From Apostichopus japonicus (Eukaryota; Echinodermata; Holothuroidea; Aspidochirotida; Stichopodidae), in assembly GCF_037975245.1 (NCBI RefSeq), contig NC_092581.1:1560501-1624500 (forward strand): a DNA stretch of 64,000 bases, in the 5' to 3' direction. The notes under the pieces are model-generated. The model did not search any database. It was not told the origin of the DNA and saw only the letters and a list, made by a program, of their open reading frames with translations. Shown here in pieces: positions 12,302 to 26,482 of the stretch (the first letter of the stretch is position 1; each line of letters begins with the position of its first letter). The position numbers and the translations under genes are program-made.

Positions 12302-12587
12302 TTAAAGGAATAACAAAGGCAGGGGTCAAAGACAATTTATATTATTAAGTAAACTAAAAACTCTGTAATATTCGGTTTTTAAGTTAACCGCTTCCTGTTT
12401 GACTGAATACGCTCGCTTTGAAAATTGGCTCCTAAGGCGCCTCACCACAATACACAGTAAGCCGCCATTGATTACGTAATTTGCTTAAAATTCCATGGCG
12501 GTTAACTTAAAAATGGAATATTAGAGAGTTTTGAGGTTACTGAATAATATAAATTGTCTTTGATCCCTGCCTTCGTTATTCCTTCAA
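12302..12587. mobile_element. Palindromic 278-bp miniature element, TTAA-like target site
   Basis: Positions 12306-12583 form a near-palindrome. The left arm begins AGGAATAACAAAGGCAGG. The right arm, read in reverse complement, begins AGGAATAACGAAGGCAGG, and the arms match for about 90 bp with scattered differences. The flanks are TTAA (12302-12305) and TCAA (12584-12587), consistent with a TTAA duplication that has one mutation. There is no coding capacity. A TTAA duplication is typical of piggyBac-type elements, so this is probably a non-autonomous piggyBac-like miniature element. The superfamily call rests only on the site. Confidence 0.75.
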
Positions 12588-14270
12588 TATGATATTTTTA
12601 ATGTAACCATGCAAACACAGTTAGATACTTTAATATATATTCTAAACAGAAAAATATCGTTGATAGAGAATTTTGAAACTATTACACAATCAGACAATTC
12701 TGCTGTCAAGTCCTGTGTCAAATTTTAGCCCATTTCATCAAATTTTGTCAAATTTAGAATATATACAAAGAGAGGGCTAATTTAAATAGGAAAAGTCCAT
12801 TATCAAGGTGAAACATAAAGTTACAAGTTTTTTTATTAAACAATTTTATTCACTGACTGTGCTTCAACAATTTTGCTCAGAATTTTGTTAATTTTTTCAC
12901 AGCATAGTCACAAACACATATTAGATTTTGCATGAATTTGTATATGTTGTTCACATACATGTATCTTTCATACATATTGATTGTTAATGCATCTAGGTAC
13001 ATTTTTTTTCAGTTTCACTGGAATTTTCTATGACAATTCCCTCCCCCCCCCCTTATACGGAGATTCACACTACTCTTGAGAGTATGTTATGTCACTATGG
13101 TAGTTAATTTATTGAATTTTTCACAATATTTTGAGAGAAAGGTAAAATTAAAGAAAGACTTTCCCAAGTACCTTTCTACAAAAAATGTAAAGTGCTCTGT
13201 GCTAAAATTTTGGCGGAACGGAAGCTATCACAGGTGTTTGTTCTCAACCGGTCATCGTTGTATAAGCAGGCCATCAATAAAGTTACCTCCAAATTCTGGA
13301 AAGTCCTGTCTGAACCTCCAATTTTATTCTCAGACAAAAGATGAGTTTTGTTATGACAACAATTTAAAATGTATCAATCAGTTTTGAAGAACTCAGAAAT
13401 CATATGCTTCAAAGATGGCAGCATAAAGAAAACCCTTTTTAGATGTTTGAACGTGCGTGACCAATATTTGATTATCTAGCATATATCTGAGGGTAATAAA
13501 TATTACCTCTGCTAACTGAGCATGAGTTAGCAGATCATCTAGATAGTAAATAGCATATTTAAAGTGTAAATAATGTGAACAGCTTTCTACCAAACAGAAA
13601 TAGACATAAGAAAATGGGGAATTAAATCCTCCATGTTGTGCATAACGTACTACTGTATATGTTCAATACACAGCTTTCTCTGTCGCTATTAGCACACTAT
13701 ATATACATTAGTTATATACACTATAGTTACCCACCATGGTACAACTACACATTTTAGGGAGTCTGTAATTATGAAAATTCAGAGATTATGTTACTTGCAT
13801 TTGTTGCTATATGGTACAGTATCACATGTCAATTAAGGCATATATATACATACCTCTAGCCCCTCTAATGTTGCATCAATCAGGGATGGAATTTGATATA
13901 CCAAGATTTTGCTTGTTCTACTGCAAGTCTGTTTTGCAAACAGGATGAGAACCTTTTTAAAGGAAGTTTACCTGGTAATAACGAGGGATAGGAATATGCG
14001 ATGAATTAACAAGTTGTAAATGTTAGTGCATTAATATACACTTTGAAGCTGTGTACACTCCTACTGAAGTTGCCTGTGAATTATATTCACCCAAGATCAA
14101 AATAATTACACGGACATTGGAAGCTTCACTTGGGATCCATGGCAGTGTGTACATATACTGTAGTATTTAACATGACTTGATAAGACTAATGCTAAAGCAT
14201 GAACAAATGCAAAACAACAGCTTTATATATAAACAAATTATAATGGCAGTGAGTTGGAAAATCCAGAACA
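12588..14270. other. AT-rich non-coding sequence
   Basis: No gene supported. A poly-C tract lies near 13042-13052. A 103-codon open frame (13076-13387) has no coding signature I recognise. Confidence 0.4.
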
Positions 14271-14280
14271 GTGAAAAAAC

Positions 14281-14360
14281 TCCCAGCCTTCACCGGGATT
14301 CGAACCCGGGACTTCGCTGACAGCCCGTACCAACTAGCCTATGGACACAGGTTGTCTGTC
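14281..14360 (-). mobile_element. tRNA-derived SINE head, minus strand
   Basis: Read on the minus strand it contains a pol III box A-like TAGGCTAGTTGG and a box B GGTTCGAATCC with a perfect T-arm-like stem (CCGGG/CCCGG). The spacing and D-arm pairing do not give a full cloverleaf, so this is a tRNA-derived repeat rather than a working tRNA gene. The SINE body probably extends on both sides, but its limits are unclear. Confidence 0.55.
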
Positions 14361-17300
14361 CAGAGGTTCAAAACCGGTAAAGAAGGTCGTAATTCCACTG
14401 TAGGCATTTGTCACCTGTATCGAACAAGACTAGTGCTGTTTTTGGTGACATATTTTGCCTTACTCTAGAGATCAAACATGATGCTAACCAACACGAAATC
14501 ATTTGTGAATCCTATGGCCAGATCTCGAAAGAGATACTCCACTTTTTCCGTAAAAAGTTGGTTATCTAGGACAGATTTTCTTATCTATGGCAAGTTTTGC
14601 ACGTAATGATATCTGTCATTCCACTTGCGACATATATATATATATATATATATGTGTGTATTTGTGTAGTTTATTGTGTGAGTTTTTGCTTGGTTGTCTG
14701 CCTTTAATCTCTGGGCACCGTAGAAGCTTCATGCAGGGTTTATAGCAATGTGTAAATATAACAGGACTCGGGGGATGAGAATACCCACAGAATTGTAATC
14801 CCATACAGCTTAGGAAAATGATATTTTATCGATGTTGAATGAACTTTCTACAGAAGGATGATTAACAGAGAAACTTTCGCAGTTGCTTGGCCCATCATCT
14901 GATTGCCTCCAGTGTAATGAACAGGCCTAGACATTCTGAAAGTTTAGCCACATGCTAAACAATGCAAACTGTGCTTTAAAAAATAATTATAGGCTAAAAT
15001 CAAGTTTGCAGTATCTAATTAAAATTAAACGACAATTTACTGTATAGGGTTTTGAGAACTACCATTCAATGAATATTTTGCTGATAATAATCAATAACAC
15101 AGGGCAGTGGCCTGCAAAGGATTTCAAAGGTGGGGCTGAATCTTTGTGGAAGGGCCAGAGGCGAATGAAGGATTTGATAGAGGCGGGGGATGGCACTTCT
15201 CATTGGAGCTGACTCCTATGTAGGGTGGGGAAGGGGGTTGGGGTTCCTCCCAAGGCTAAAAAACAAAAATGGTGCATCCTGAGGCTTATTTAGATTATAA
15301 TTGAGGTCTTTACAGTATATCAGTAGCTCTAAAAGCAAGACTATATACACACTATAAAACTATTTTATTATACATATAGGTCTACAACTCCATGTTAACC
15401 TGCTTCACAGAGATTTGTTTCAAATAGTACCGGTTTAAGAGTTTTGCACACTTATGGTACTTTGAGATCCCATTGTGAGACAAAAACAAAGCAAATGGTG
15501 AGTCTTATTATTGGAAAACCATGAGATATGGCTATTTTATCACTTAGTAAAACTAGCATGGTTTTCATGATTTTTGCATTATTTGTGTCATTGGGCATTA
15601 CATTTTTAAGTGCTTTACAAGATACACACGTACCTGACAAATACAAAAACACTGTCTTAAGTAGTACCGCAGGCACATGTTTGTATCATATGTATAGGGT
15701 AGCAACAAATACTATAGGAGGTCATGATATGGAGTAAAACAATTTTGAGATAAATTTGAAAACTGCAAGACAATAAATATGTGCATCTTATTGTAAAGCC
15801 TTACAAAATATCCAGCGGTTAATCACCCAACTCCCATCACCCCCCCCACCCCACACCCTCTGCCCTTGTACCGCAGGGCAGTCCTATAATGAAAATTATG
15901 TCACTTGTTAAGAATAATTAACTTTGTAAATCGTATCCTCGTTTAATTATAAATGTGTCCCATCTGTTCTTGTTCAAGTACAGTAAGTCTTTATAATTAT
16001 ATACACTGTTGTCATGAATAGAGGATATGAAGCATTCATTATGTATTTCACTCATGAATCTCTTCCTGGAAATTAGTCACGATAAGTGTAAGACCCGACA
16101 ATCTAACACCATCGGACCCCAGACAAAGGTGTTTTCTTCATGTGCACATACATCTATGGATTTCATATAAAACAACATTACATGGAAATCCTCTATGTTT
16201 GTAGTTCAAGCCTGTGAGGGATAGAAACACGGAACTTGGTTGCCATGTGGATCGATTGATTATGTCACCTGCCAAATCGAGGATAAGATATATACTCAGA
16301 TCTGTTGTTGATTAATTTAATATCGATAAATAATTATTTTTGTTGTCTGCTTCAGTCTATTATATACCATAGACAGATGATAATCCATGAAGAATTGAAC
16401 TAATTCTGTCTTCAGCTAGCAAGTTTTGTTTCTTTCTCCCCTCCCCCCCCCTCCAAGCAAAAAAGAAAAAGGGATCTTCCTCTACATTTAATGTTAATAG
16501 GTTAGCGTTATAATTCACGTCTGATTTATGCTTAAAGCAATGTTTCGGAAGTGGTGATGCTATGAACCATTGTTATACTGTAGACAAAGATCAATTTCCC
16601 CGGAGTTCCAACGTTTTGTAGTAAATTATTGAAACTTAGAATACTTTCTCATATCATGGGGCAGAGTAATATTTTGCTTTTGTCGATGGTACAGTGAGAA
16701 TATTAATAATTGATGTTGTTTACCTGTAATTTTTTGATTAATATTTCACTGTTATGTTCATCTCTCCCGGCAAGTGCTAGATTCTGCGGTAATTTCTGTA
16801 AATTGGCAACGCTCCAACGAAAGTTGAAAAATAATTCTGCAAAGTTTATAGAATGTTTCATAATTATGATTTATTTGGCGAGGCAGAGAATACCTGTTTC
16901 ATGTTTACTATGATTTACTTGTTTTCCTCTTGTTTTCCCTCTGGAGTGAAAACTTTAAAACCTGTCAAACATGATATCATTTTTTGTTCTTCCTTGAAAT
17001 AATTGGCCGCATATATTGAGTTTAAATACTCCAGCATGATTGGTAGAAGGGAAGTTGAATTTCCATAATGATATGCGCATAATTAGTTAAGTTATAATCT
17101 AAATATCACACGGAGTCAGAATCGCTTAAATCTCGGCACTAGTTCTGATTCGAAACTGACCCTATAGAATGAAGCAAATTTCAAAAATCAAAAGTGAGGA
17201 TTTTTTGATTGACACTTACAACTAGCCCGATGTTAAACAACCATCGTCTATGACTCTGTTATCTCAAACACATATCGTTTGGAAAGGTTATCTGCGACAC

Positions 17301-17814
17301 TTAGTGGACGCTCGAGTCTGAAGTTGCGCCGGAAAACTTGATAGACCTGGGAGTTGTGTTGAGTTTTGTTTCTTTTAGTGGAAAGGTCAGAACTTTAGGA
17401 AGTATTAGACTGCAACATGATACCCATGCAGTTATGTTACCTATCAATACAAGTGATTTATGTATGTTCTATTCTGGTTAATTGTACAGAACTGACTTTA
17501 TACTTGCATATATCACATATCAACTGTACAGGGTATTTCAGAGGTTGATGGTATTCCCTCACATTGTAAGTAAATTTACAGAATTCATTATCATGGGAGG
17601 ATGGGAATGGAACTACTTACACTCCCATCAAGATCATTCTTTGGGAGATCCACATTTATTTTGGTACATTTTGATATTTCTATTCAGAGCTACAGGTCAA
17701 TAACTCCAGGTTTCCTTTGATGCTTGAGCACTAATATCTGAACCAAGTTTGTGTCCATGTTAAGTGTCTACACACGAGTAGACAGAATAACACTTGATAT
17801 ACAGTATGTATTTT
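14361..17814. other. AT-rich non-coding sequence
   Basis: No gene supported. It contains a (TA)n microsatellite at about 14632-14653, a G-rich segment at about 15115-15250 that may be an old repeat, and poly-C tracts near 15839 and 16443. Confidence 0.4.
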
Positions 17815-18056
17815 TATTTTAGATCCTCCTGCAAGCAGCAACTCGCGAAGAAGCCATCATTGGCTTATCAAAGCCGCAAGCTGACCGAAGTCAGTCTATT
17901 AGATTCGTATTTTAACGTCCATGATTATGAATTGTCAATTGTCGACAACTCTGTAACTGGACGACATACATTAATCTTGGAGTAACTCGAACTTGGGACA
18001 TTATGATTAAAAGGCACCGGCGTTAACCACTGAGCTGACATTCCTTGGAAAGGACC
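17815..18056 (-). mobile_element. tRNA-derived SINE, minus strand
   Basis: On the minus strand a box A-like GTCAGCTCAGTGGTTAACGC (about 18023-18042) is followed by a box B-like AAGTTCGAGTTA. A body of about 170 bp follows and runs to about 17815, where it ends in an A/T-rich stretch. Box B has diverged from GGTTCGANTCC, so this is an old copy. The 63-codon plus-strand open frame across it is not a gene. Confidence 0.5.
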
Positions 18057-21000
18057 GCACGGTTGTCTCCGACTTCGACGGATAAGCGAATTTGTAATTG
18101 TGTTACAATCGAATTGAGTCCTATACCGACCATTTATGGGGACCATGTATGAGCCACATTTCTAATGCCGGCTAGCCAGCGCACACTGGTTTGAGGGAGC
18201 TGTTACATGTACATGTCTAAATAGACGCTCCCAGGCAGGTTAAACATGTCCACTTTGTCAGTGTGTGCATAGGGCCAGTATCATGTTAACAGGAGTTACA
18301 TGTTTGGTATAGTCATGCATGCATACAGGGTATACACATAGTTTATAAACATATGTGCATGTCACAGTACTTTCTGCAGGACTCATTCATTTTAGGATGC
18401 TTTATGTTCTGTGTGCATTGCTTGGATTCCATAAAGACACATGTGTATAAAGTATTAGTACATCGATATCTTAGCATTCTGGCAGGTGAGTTGCATACAG
18501 TAATAACTCAATCTAATGTTGTGGAGTTCGACGTTTACGAAAAGTTAAGTATGTGTGATAAACAGAGGCAGCGTCAACAGAGGGTCCAATCTTGGTGGAG
18601 GAGGGGGAAGAGAGGACAAGAATCTAAGGGCAGGAACTTTGATTTGAGTCCGTAAATTGCAAAATCACTCCAAACTATGTCTTGAAAGTCCCAGTAGTGA
18701 TAAAGGCTCTATATATATTTTTTTGTCTCAACAAAAATGCACTGACAGATTTGAAAACTTCCTCAAATCCAGCCGGAATTCAAGTTGGGATTGAAATCCG
18801 TGCATTTTAAAATGGTATATATGGGCTTGGCAAAGTGGCTACAGTTGGTGGCTATAAGTCTAGGCAGCAATTCCTCATCAACTTAGGTCAAATTTAGAAA
18901 TATTGCTAGGTCTAAGGGTGGAAGATCTATAGAAGGAGTTTGACTGGGAGTGACCATAATAGATTGTTCTAGCATATTTAGTTAACCAGGCAATATATAT
19001 TGCCTATGCATGGCTCATCAGGGTGAACCCAGGATAAATGTCAACGAATTTGGAGAAAACTTGTTGCCTAGGAGATCAGAATTTGTTGTCTTCCAGGGAA
19101 CCTTGGAGAAAGAAAATTGAAGTTTATTCTTAGACGTTACTTATTTCAGTGGATAAAACTTTCTGTGCTATATTGACCTAAAAATAAAGTTTATTACCAA
19201 TATCTTTGATATGTAGCTGGTCTATATGTATTAAAATTTGATTTATCTGGTTGTTCAAACAACAGGGAAAGGGGGCCTGCCATCTTTACCATGCCATTCT
19301 TTGTCAACACTCAAAAGGTCTCGCACACTCTCCCTGACTACAAGTGACATAGCAGATTGACAGAAAAGTACTGAGTGCTGCACTGCGCCTTGCCACCTTA
19401 GGCTACTGTACATACAGCAGGACTTTCTATAAATGACCTAGCGTTTTAATGCGAATGTTTGTGTTAGCAGATTTCTTGAGGGGGCTACAGGGGATTCTTT
19501 TATTAGCTCTCACAGCAGTAAGTCATTAAGACAACAGCTGACCCGTGACATTTATGACGGTTAAAGAAAAACTGATCAAGGGGGGAGGTTCCATCGCAAG
19601 ACTCCTTTTAAGATTGGAGTCATTCTTCTTATTTGATTAGGAAGGCAGATTTTTTAAGTTGAACTTTGATCAATTTACTTGTCAATTTTCAAAACTTAAA
19701 TAGTAAAATCCCATAATGATGTAATTCATCAGCTTGACTATTTAAATAAAAAATCAATTTATGAAGTAATTGGCAAAATTTTAAAGTTACCTTATTTAAA
19801 AAGGTGGTCAATATTATCCTCCAAATATGCTAGAAAACGTCAACAAAATGGTAACTGGTAATGGAAATGGTAATGTTCAGATTTCAACAAGTATTTCTAC
19901 TGCCACCTTCAAAGGATTTGCCTCTCTGGGTCATTTGTTTAATGTACTGTACCACTCTTCAATGACTCGGAATAATTTGCAGGCTCAGTACTTCAAGGAA
20001 AGCTACTATAATCTGAGAACTTTCAGCAATTTTGAGCATATTGCTTAAAATTTGGGGGCAATGCAGATGACATTTAAGCTCACGTGGGGAATTTTTTTTT
20101 TGTCTGGCTAAATGATTAGAACCATTCATTCCATTTATTAATCACACACTCAAGAATTCTCATCCGGTAGAAAGCATTGTTTGGTCAAATGGAATCTTTT
20201 TTGAGTCATACTAGGTTTGTTTAAAACTTGTCCAAATACAACAGGCTGCCATTATTCTTGTAACCACTTATCGTGGTCTTGACTGAAAATGACCACATGG
20301 TCACAGCTGAGAGCTTAACATTGTTATATTATGGAATGCCGAATGCGACTTTATGTGGTGATAACTTTGCTAGATGATAATCATTCTTTGTTATAAATGG
20401 AAATCAAAATTATATGATCAACATTTTGAATAAATCTGATTTTAATACATACATTTAATTAAGTTTTTTGCAACAAGGAGTTTAAAAAGCCCCTTTGTAT
20501 AATATAGCACTTTGCCTTTAACAGTACTAGAGCCAGTCATACTGGTACACTACGATACATCTACAGTATATTCAAGGTTTAAAACATGAATATGAATATG
20601 CATATAGTAAATACAATACATGTCACAGCCATTGGTTACTTCAGGAGTATCAGTACAATTATAATTCCCCTTCATTTGAGTACCATGAGTGCAATTGAGG
20701 CTCCAAACGAAGCCAAGTGCCCAATCAGAAACAAAAAGTAGATCAGAAACAAGAAGTAGTATATATATGATAGAATACATACAGCTAGTACAACACCATA
20801 TATATATATGGACTCACTGTACAACTCTGGCTGTAACTCAGTATGGATCGAGCTGCTCCTTCAAACGTACTTGCGGACACTAGTGCATTTGGTGAATGGT
20901 TTTTTGATAAAACTACTCTAGTTTCTTGTTTGTCTTGTTATAGAACATGTACCCATGCAGTTGTAATAAAGAAGATTTATGACAAATAGTTTTAAACAAT

Positions 21001-24000
21001 ATATGTCGGCAAATGGTTCCCACGGTGAAGTGTGCGCATTATTCAAGACTTTAAGCGAGGTAAAAAAATCTTCTCGCAATTAATTAGGTTATTACGGCAC
21101 AGGGGAGAATGTCATACATCAAAAGTTACGGCCTCAATTATAGAAACAGAAACAGCTGCGTGGACCAATAAATCCAAGATGTTGTTGATTAATCATCTCT
21201 GTCATTAAACTGTGTTACCTTTCCTGTTGCATCTGCTTTGAACAAGTACATTGATGAGGTTAGCAATGTACAGTGACGTGTCTCATAAGCATTCTATCTC
21301 TATATAGGTCTATCTTGGCTAGAAATGCTGCCGAACTTGAAGACCATTACTCTTATCACCAGATATGCTAGAAATTCAAATAATGGTCACACATACTTCA
21401 ACTTCAATCAGCATTTTACTGCTAGATCTCGCTCACTGATTGTCCTTACTGAGAAGTCTTAAAAAATGGATATTCCAGAGGGGCATTTAAATGAATATAC
21501 ATAACACAATTATCTAAAATAGGAATATTCCACAGTGCTGTACGTTAGCTGAAAACCTCAGATCTATATATCTTGTTTCATTAAATTCAAGATATGGTTG
21601 ATCGAATGTAACATAATTTGAGAGGGTTAGAAACTCTTGATTCTTCCCAGGGAGTGCATTACAGTTGGTGGTCTGTGATATTGTCAAGGTAGATGTGCAG
21701 AAGCATTCTACATTTCCTATTATAAACTTCATGTTAATTTTTCATAGAAATTTGAGACATTTAGAATGTTTGATTTAAATAGTCATCGAGGATTGCCTTC
21801 TGCAGTGGGCAACCTTTTGACTGCTTTGACTATATAATGAAAACCAGAGAGTTATGAAATGTTTACCGAAAGGTAGTGAAGCAGGTATTGAAGAACTTAT
21901 AGTACTTAGCCATAGACTCGGATGTGTGACCTGATTAATTCACTTTGGCTTCGGCTTTGAGTACAACCTTTCTGTATGCTGCCGTGTTGGACAAATCTAA
22001 CCGTAATAGTGATACAAACTTTGTGACCCGTGTTATAGTCATTGCCGACTTTGCAATCTGTGGTCCCCCTCACAATTATTCAAGGTCATTAAGAGTATGT
22101 GACTTCATAGTTTTCTCTTTCGGGAAACCAAAGGATGGGTTACATAGTGATTGTAACATGCACCCCATGACAACCCGGCTGGGTATAGATGCTGGCCCTC
22201 TTTAGCGGTAAATGTAACATTAGTACTCATCAACCATATAGCTGGTGGTTTCATTTACCATATCACAATGAACATATTTTTTACCACTTTCAACTTCAAT
22301 GATGCTGTCAACATTGCACAAATATATGAAGCTAGAGATGTCCTGAGTTAACTTCATTTTGAAATTGTGTCTCATCATATGGAGTATACATGTTTAGTTA
22401 GCACAGCTGATAAGTATTTGTGCTTCTATCACCGTGGCAACATAGCATCCCTTCACTTCATTGTCCATGGGTAGTATCCTGCACGGAGCATTGTATATTT
22501 TTATCCTAACATGCATCTCGGCTGTTTCTACTGTTAGCCTATCCACGTAACGGCATCATCTCCAGTAAGGTTCCAGCTGAGTGTTAATGCGTCCTAGTTT
22601 CGTACCCTGCTGGTCATGCACATGACAAACATAAGCCAACACCAGATCTTATCCCAGAGTCCGATCAAAGGCCTCTTCCTCACTCTTCACGTTTCTGTTC
22701 CTCTAGGTGTGGTAAAGAATGTATATATGTCTAACAGCAGAGTAGGAATTAAGTGCTGTGTACCCTAAGCTGTATGTGACATGATGACGTCGCTATGTGG
22801 GGGTTTAATTAGGCTATTAAATGGGGCAATTATTCTGTATTAGGTCGTAATCACGACTATAATGCCTGTGGTCTGAAATCAGGATGTGTTGGAGTAAAAT
22901 GAAGTCCATTAATGTCATAGTTATTTCCACATCATCGGTGATGAAGTCTTTTCTTTTCGATTTGAAAATGTCAAGCCACTTAAGTTTGTAATACTGTATG
23001 ATGTCATTTGGATCTAACCCAGCAGAGGATGTAAAAATTGAGGAAGGAGTGATGTATGCATATTATAATTTTTTTCAGTAACATCATTTTCAGACCTTTA
23101 AATTCACTTGAACTATTGAACCAGACTAATAAATCTTGACAGCTGGTTGTTAGAAGTGTATTTCCAAATTTTAGCATGATGTTAAATTTTGCTCTTCTTC
23201 AAATTTAATTTTTGAAAAGGGCATTTGATTCTGCAAGTTCTGACATTCCAACTTATTCTCAGATAACTGAGGGTAGTGTGTATAATTAGAAATGTCCACA
23301 GAAGGAAAATGCTTTAAGAACTGATGGCAGTTAAATGCTTGTGGACATGTTATGTCTGAATGACCATTGTTGAACATTTTCGCATATGTTTGGCCAATGC
23401 AGGTGAATTATTGAGATAAAAGGAGAAATATGTGAGTTTGATCCACTCCTTTCTATTTCCCTTTCTCAATTAATTTGAAATCGTTTGCTGGGTAGTCAGA
23501 ATACCATGACGATGCAACGTTGACATATATAATTACTTTTAAGTAATTAGTGTCCCTAAGCATCCCTGGGTACACTAACCCTATTTTAATATGCAAAAAC
23601 TCCAATCATGTAGCTTCACAAGTTGCTACCCTACATGCATCTGCAGGAAAATTGCAGGCCAAAGCCTGATTTTTAGCAATGCATGGGGCTGGAAACTTCA
23701 TTTTCTTAAATTATGCTCCATTTTACTTTAATGTTTCAGGCTTTTTCATTTGAAAGATATGTGAGTAGCTTTTTTTAACGAAGAATACTCATGGGGGAAA
23801 TTGTTTGTATTTGCGACAAAGATCTAAATTAAAAATCCAAGATTCTGCCCGAGAATAATGACCTGGGAGATACATTTATGGGATTGCATCTATAGGATTT
23901 ATCATTTTGTATGATGTTGCCATTTTTTGGCAAGCTTCTTAACTAGTTTTATTTTATTAGCAAAAAAACTATCCCTGTGTCAATAATAAAGACATATGCC

Positions 24001-25085
24001 TCTCTGGGGAAGATGATATTTCTAGCTATAGTAATATATTAGATGACTTTGAACATCAATGCTAAAAGTTTGCTAAGAGATTGTTGAAGTGTTAGAAAGT
24101 TCAACATACTTTACTGAAACTATCCCACAGTTTTACCATGTTATGAAGGTCAGTGTTGATAGCTGTGGCGAATGCTTAGAGGCAATATCAATCTTGCTGA
24201 ATCAGGATCTTATTTTTGACCATTATTTAAACTGGTTAATTCCAGATACTGTAGCTTCCTGAATAGTGTCGGGTCCTGACTATAGCTGCTGGATGGGCCT
24301 CTTCATACTTGGGGATTGAAATCTGGACACTTGCCAAACATACATGTGCATCCCAACTGCCCACATAAAGTAAACTATGTGACTAGAAAATTTGTTTGAT
24401 GGAGATACAGTGGTTAAACGGATTGGTTGGCTTCTCATCAGTTGTACTTTTTGTATTTAATGTGAATTAGTTCCATACGTGTACAGTGAAGACTGCATGA
24501 CAATTCACTTAGTAGCGTAATGAATGGGAAAGTTTAGGTTTGCAGTTCCTCCATGCAATCTTTTTAATTTTTGTTATCAAACCAAGCTGTATGATCATTT
24601 AATGATGTTTGTATATTAAAACTGTACGTAGTTCTAGGCCATTTTGCCTCAGACATTAGTACTTGTTTTCTGGAAGCTTAATTCATTGGCCTAAGCTGTA
24701 CATGTACAGTAGGCTAAAGTAGGCTGTACAGATAGGGCCTACATCATCATACGTTAACAAATTTGTGGGCTAGAAGAAGATTCACAACGGAGAGCTCGAG
24801 TTGCACGAGCGGCGTGTCAATTTGTGACAAATCTCCCAAGGGCTAATATCCCTAGGGTATGATTGTGGGTGGAAATTTGAACTCCACTGTTTGTCAAATG
24901 TGTCTGTCTGCTTCATAATTTACATTTAAATTAAATCCAGTCTACCGTATCACAGCATTCAGTGCTAGAGGAGATGTATTGATGCAGACAGGCTTATATA
25001 TACCAAGCGATGCAAATTGGCAAAATTGTTTAATTTTGATATTAAATCTGCTACCAGCTATTGTGGGATGATTCAAACCACAATA
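18057..25085. other. Long AT-rich non-coding stretch
   Basis: No exon with convincing splice sites and codon character is seen in 7 kb. Two short related fragments with ATATGCTAG followed by CAAATAATGG-like sequence occur at about 21364 and again at about 39838, hinting at an old dispersed repeat. It may be intronic. Confidence 0.4.
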
Positions 25086-25455
25086 TAAAGGGGCAGTGGC
25101 GTAGGAAGGTACTTTTGAGTGGGGGGGCTGAAGACTGATGGCCGGCCTGGGGGAGGGGGTGTCCCCCTCCCCTTTGGAATTTTTTGCATTTCCAGGTAGC
25201 CTCAGATGCAATTTGGTACAATATAGCACACTTCAACACCCACTCCATTTTGTAAACTTAATTTTGTATTTTCACCAGGCCTTAGATGCAATTTGGTGCT
25301 CCAAATGAGATTTTTTTTTCTCATTTGGAAATGAAAAAGGGGTTTTCTGACTTGCGAAGCGGGGGGGCGGAATGATACTTCCGCCCCTCCACATTTTTCA
25401 CCGGGGGGCTGGCGCCCCCCCCAGTCCCCCCGGTTCCTACGCCCTTGTAAAGGGG
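25086..25455. mobile_element. Non-autonomous hAT-like element with 8-bp target duplication
   Basis: The 354-bp element (25094-25447) begins CAGTGGCGTAGGAAGG and ends GGTTCCTACGCCCTTG, which are imperfect terminal inverted repeats. It is flanked on both sides by the identical 8-mer TAAAGGGG (25086-25093 and 25448-25455). An 8-bp target duplication with CAGTGG-type termini fits the hAT superfamily. The interior is G/C-rich with no coding capacity and has a partial internal duplication of a TTAGATGCAATTTGGT-like block. It would depend on a hAT transposase encoded elsewhere. Confidence 0.85.
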
Positions 25456-25632
25456 TTTTTCTTTGCCCTTGTTAACTTTTTTTAAGTTGCAATTTTTTCC
25501 TAGAAATTTCCTGTAATAAAGAGAGTGATATAATTTAATTGCAGGAAATGTAAAATAAATTTATAAAAAAACACTCACCAAATGCTTAGAGTATATAGGC
25601 ACAGTAGATGCAGTGCACATATAAGCACAAGT

Positions 25633-25695
25633 ATATTTACTTTGGTGTCTGGCTTACCTGTCTCCCCACAACCTCAGCACTCCACCTTGCATAGA
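25633..25695 (+). repeat. Orphan DIRS-type terminal repeat
   Basis: Diverged but full-length match to the left end of the intact DIRS element at 48813: ATATTTACTT, then GGCTTACCTGTCTCCCCACA, then AACCTCAGCAC and a diverged extension. No DIRS coding sequence follows directly. It faces the oppositely oriented terminus at 27985-28072, 2.3 kb away. Confidence 0.7.
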
Positions 25696-26482
25696 GAAAA
25701 TGCATAGACAACGCAGTACTTTACCTATAGTATACATGTGTATGCATTGATGACATGTACTATCATGTGAACCTGCAACCAGTAGGTTCCTACTGTTGTT
25801 TGGCTTATTTTCATTTTTTGTACACAGCTAATGTATGTCAATTGCCATCATTGAAGAAGAATCACAAATGTCAGCAGATCGCTGTATAAATTGCTTTAAA
25901 CCAAAACTCATCATTGCAGCTAGGGAGTGCTGTGCACAGCCAAATAATCTGATCTAGACTAGTGTCACTTTGTGGTAAATTGACTGTCTATATCTGTCAG
26001 TTAGGTAGATTTTCACATGTATCTAAGTGTTATACGTACTGTATATTGTACTGTACCAGCAACATCATGTTTCTTACATTTAACTCTTGTCATTGTCGAT
26101 CAAAAGTCTGGCTTGACGGCTTAATCAATATACATGTTAAGTTTATCACAGTCTGGTGCAACGACATTATACTCAGACAGTAACAAGAAGATAAGAACAG
26201 AAACTTGTTAAACTTCCACTGATAGTCAGTTGTGGACAGACAATAATTGCTACCAGCGATCGGTGATCCATCATCCACCCCCCCCCCCTCGGGGTCTTAA
26301 AACAAATGGTGTACATATTAGATTCCTGCATGGACTCAGAAAAACCTAGAACTTTTCTCACCCAAGGAAAATGTTGATATTAACAAAAACTATACATTGA
26401 ATTTGCCAGATGCAAAATTTCCTGAGATGGATTAGAGTTCTGAGTAAAATTGCTAAATATTTCTTTCCCTCCTCTCTTATAC
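25696..26482. other. Non-coding sequence between DIRS remnants
   Basis: No gene. A poly-C run lies at about 26277-26288. The stretch at 26456-26481 (ATATTTCTTTCCCTCCTCTC) weakly resembles a decayed DIRS left terminus. Confidence 0.35.

Noticed and set aside
13076-13387. 103-codon plus-strand frame
   Set aside because: No motif, signal peptide or conserved composition; compatible with chance in AT-rich DNA.
14281-14360. Functional tRNA gene
   Set aside because: Box B and the T-arm look good, but the D-arm, anticodon arm and acceptor stem do not complete a cloverleaf; it is better explained as a SINE head.
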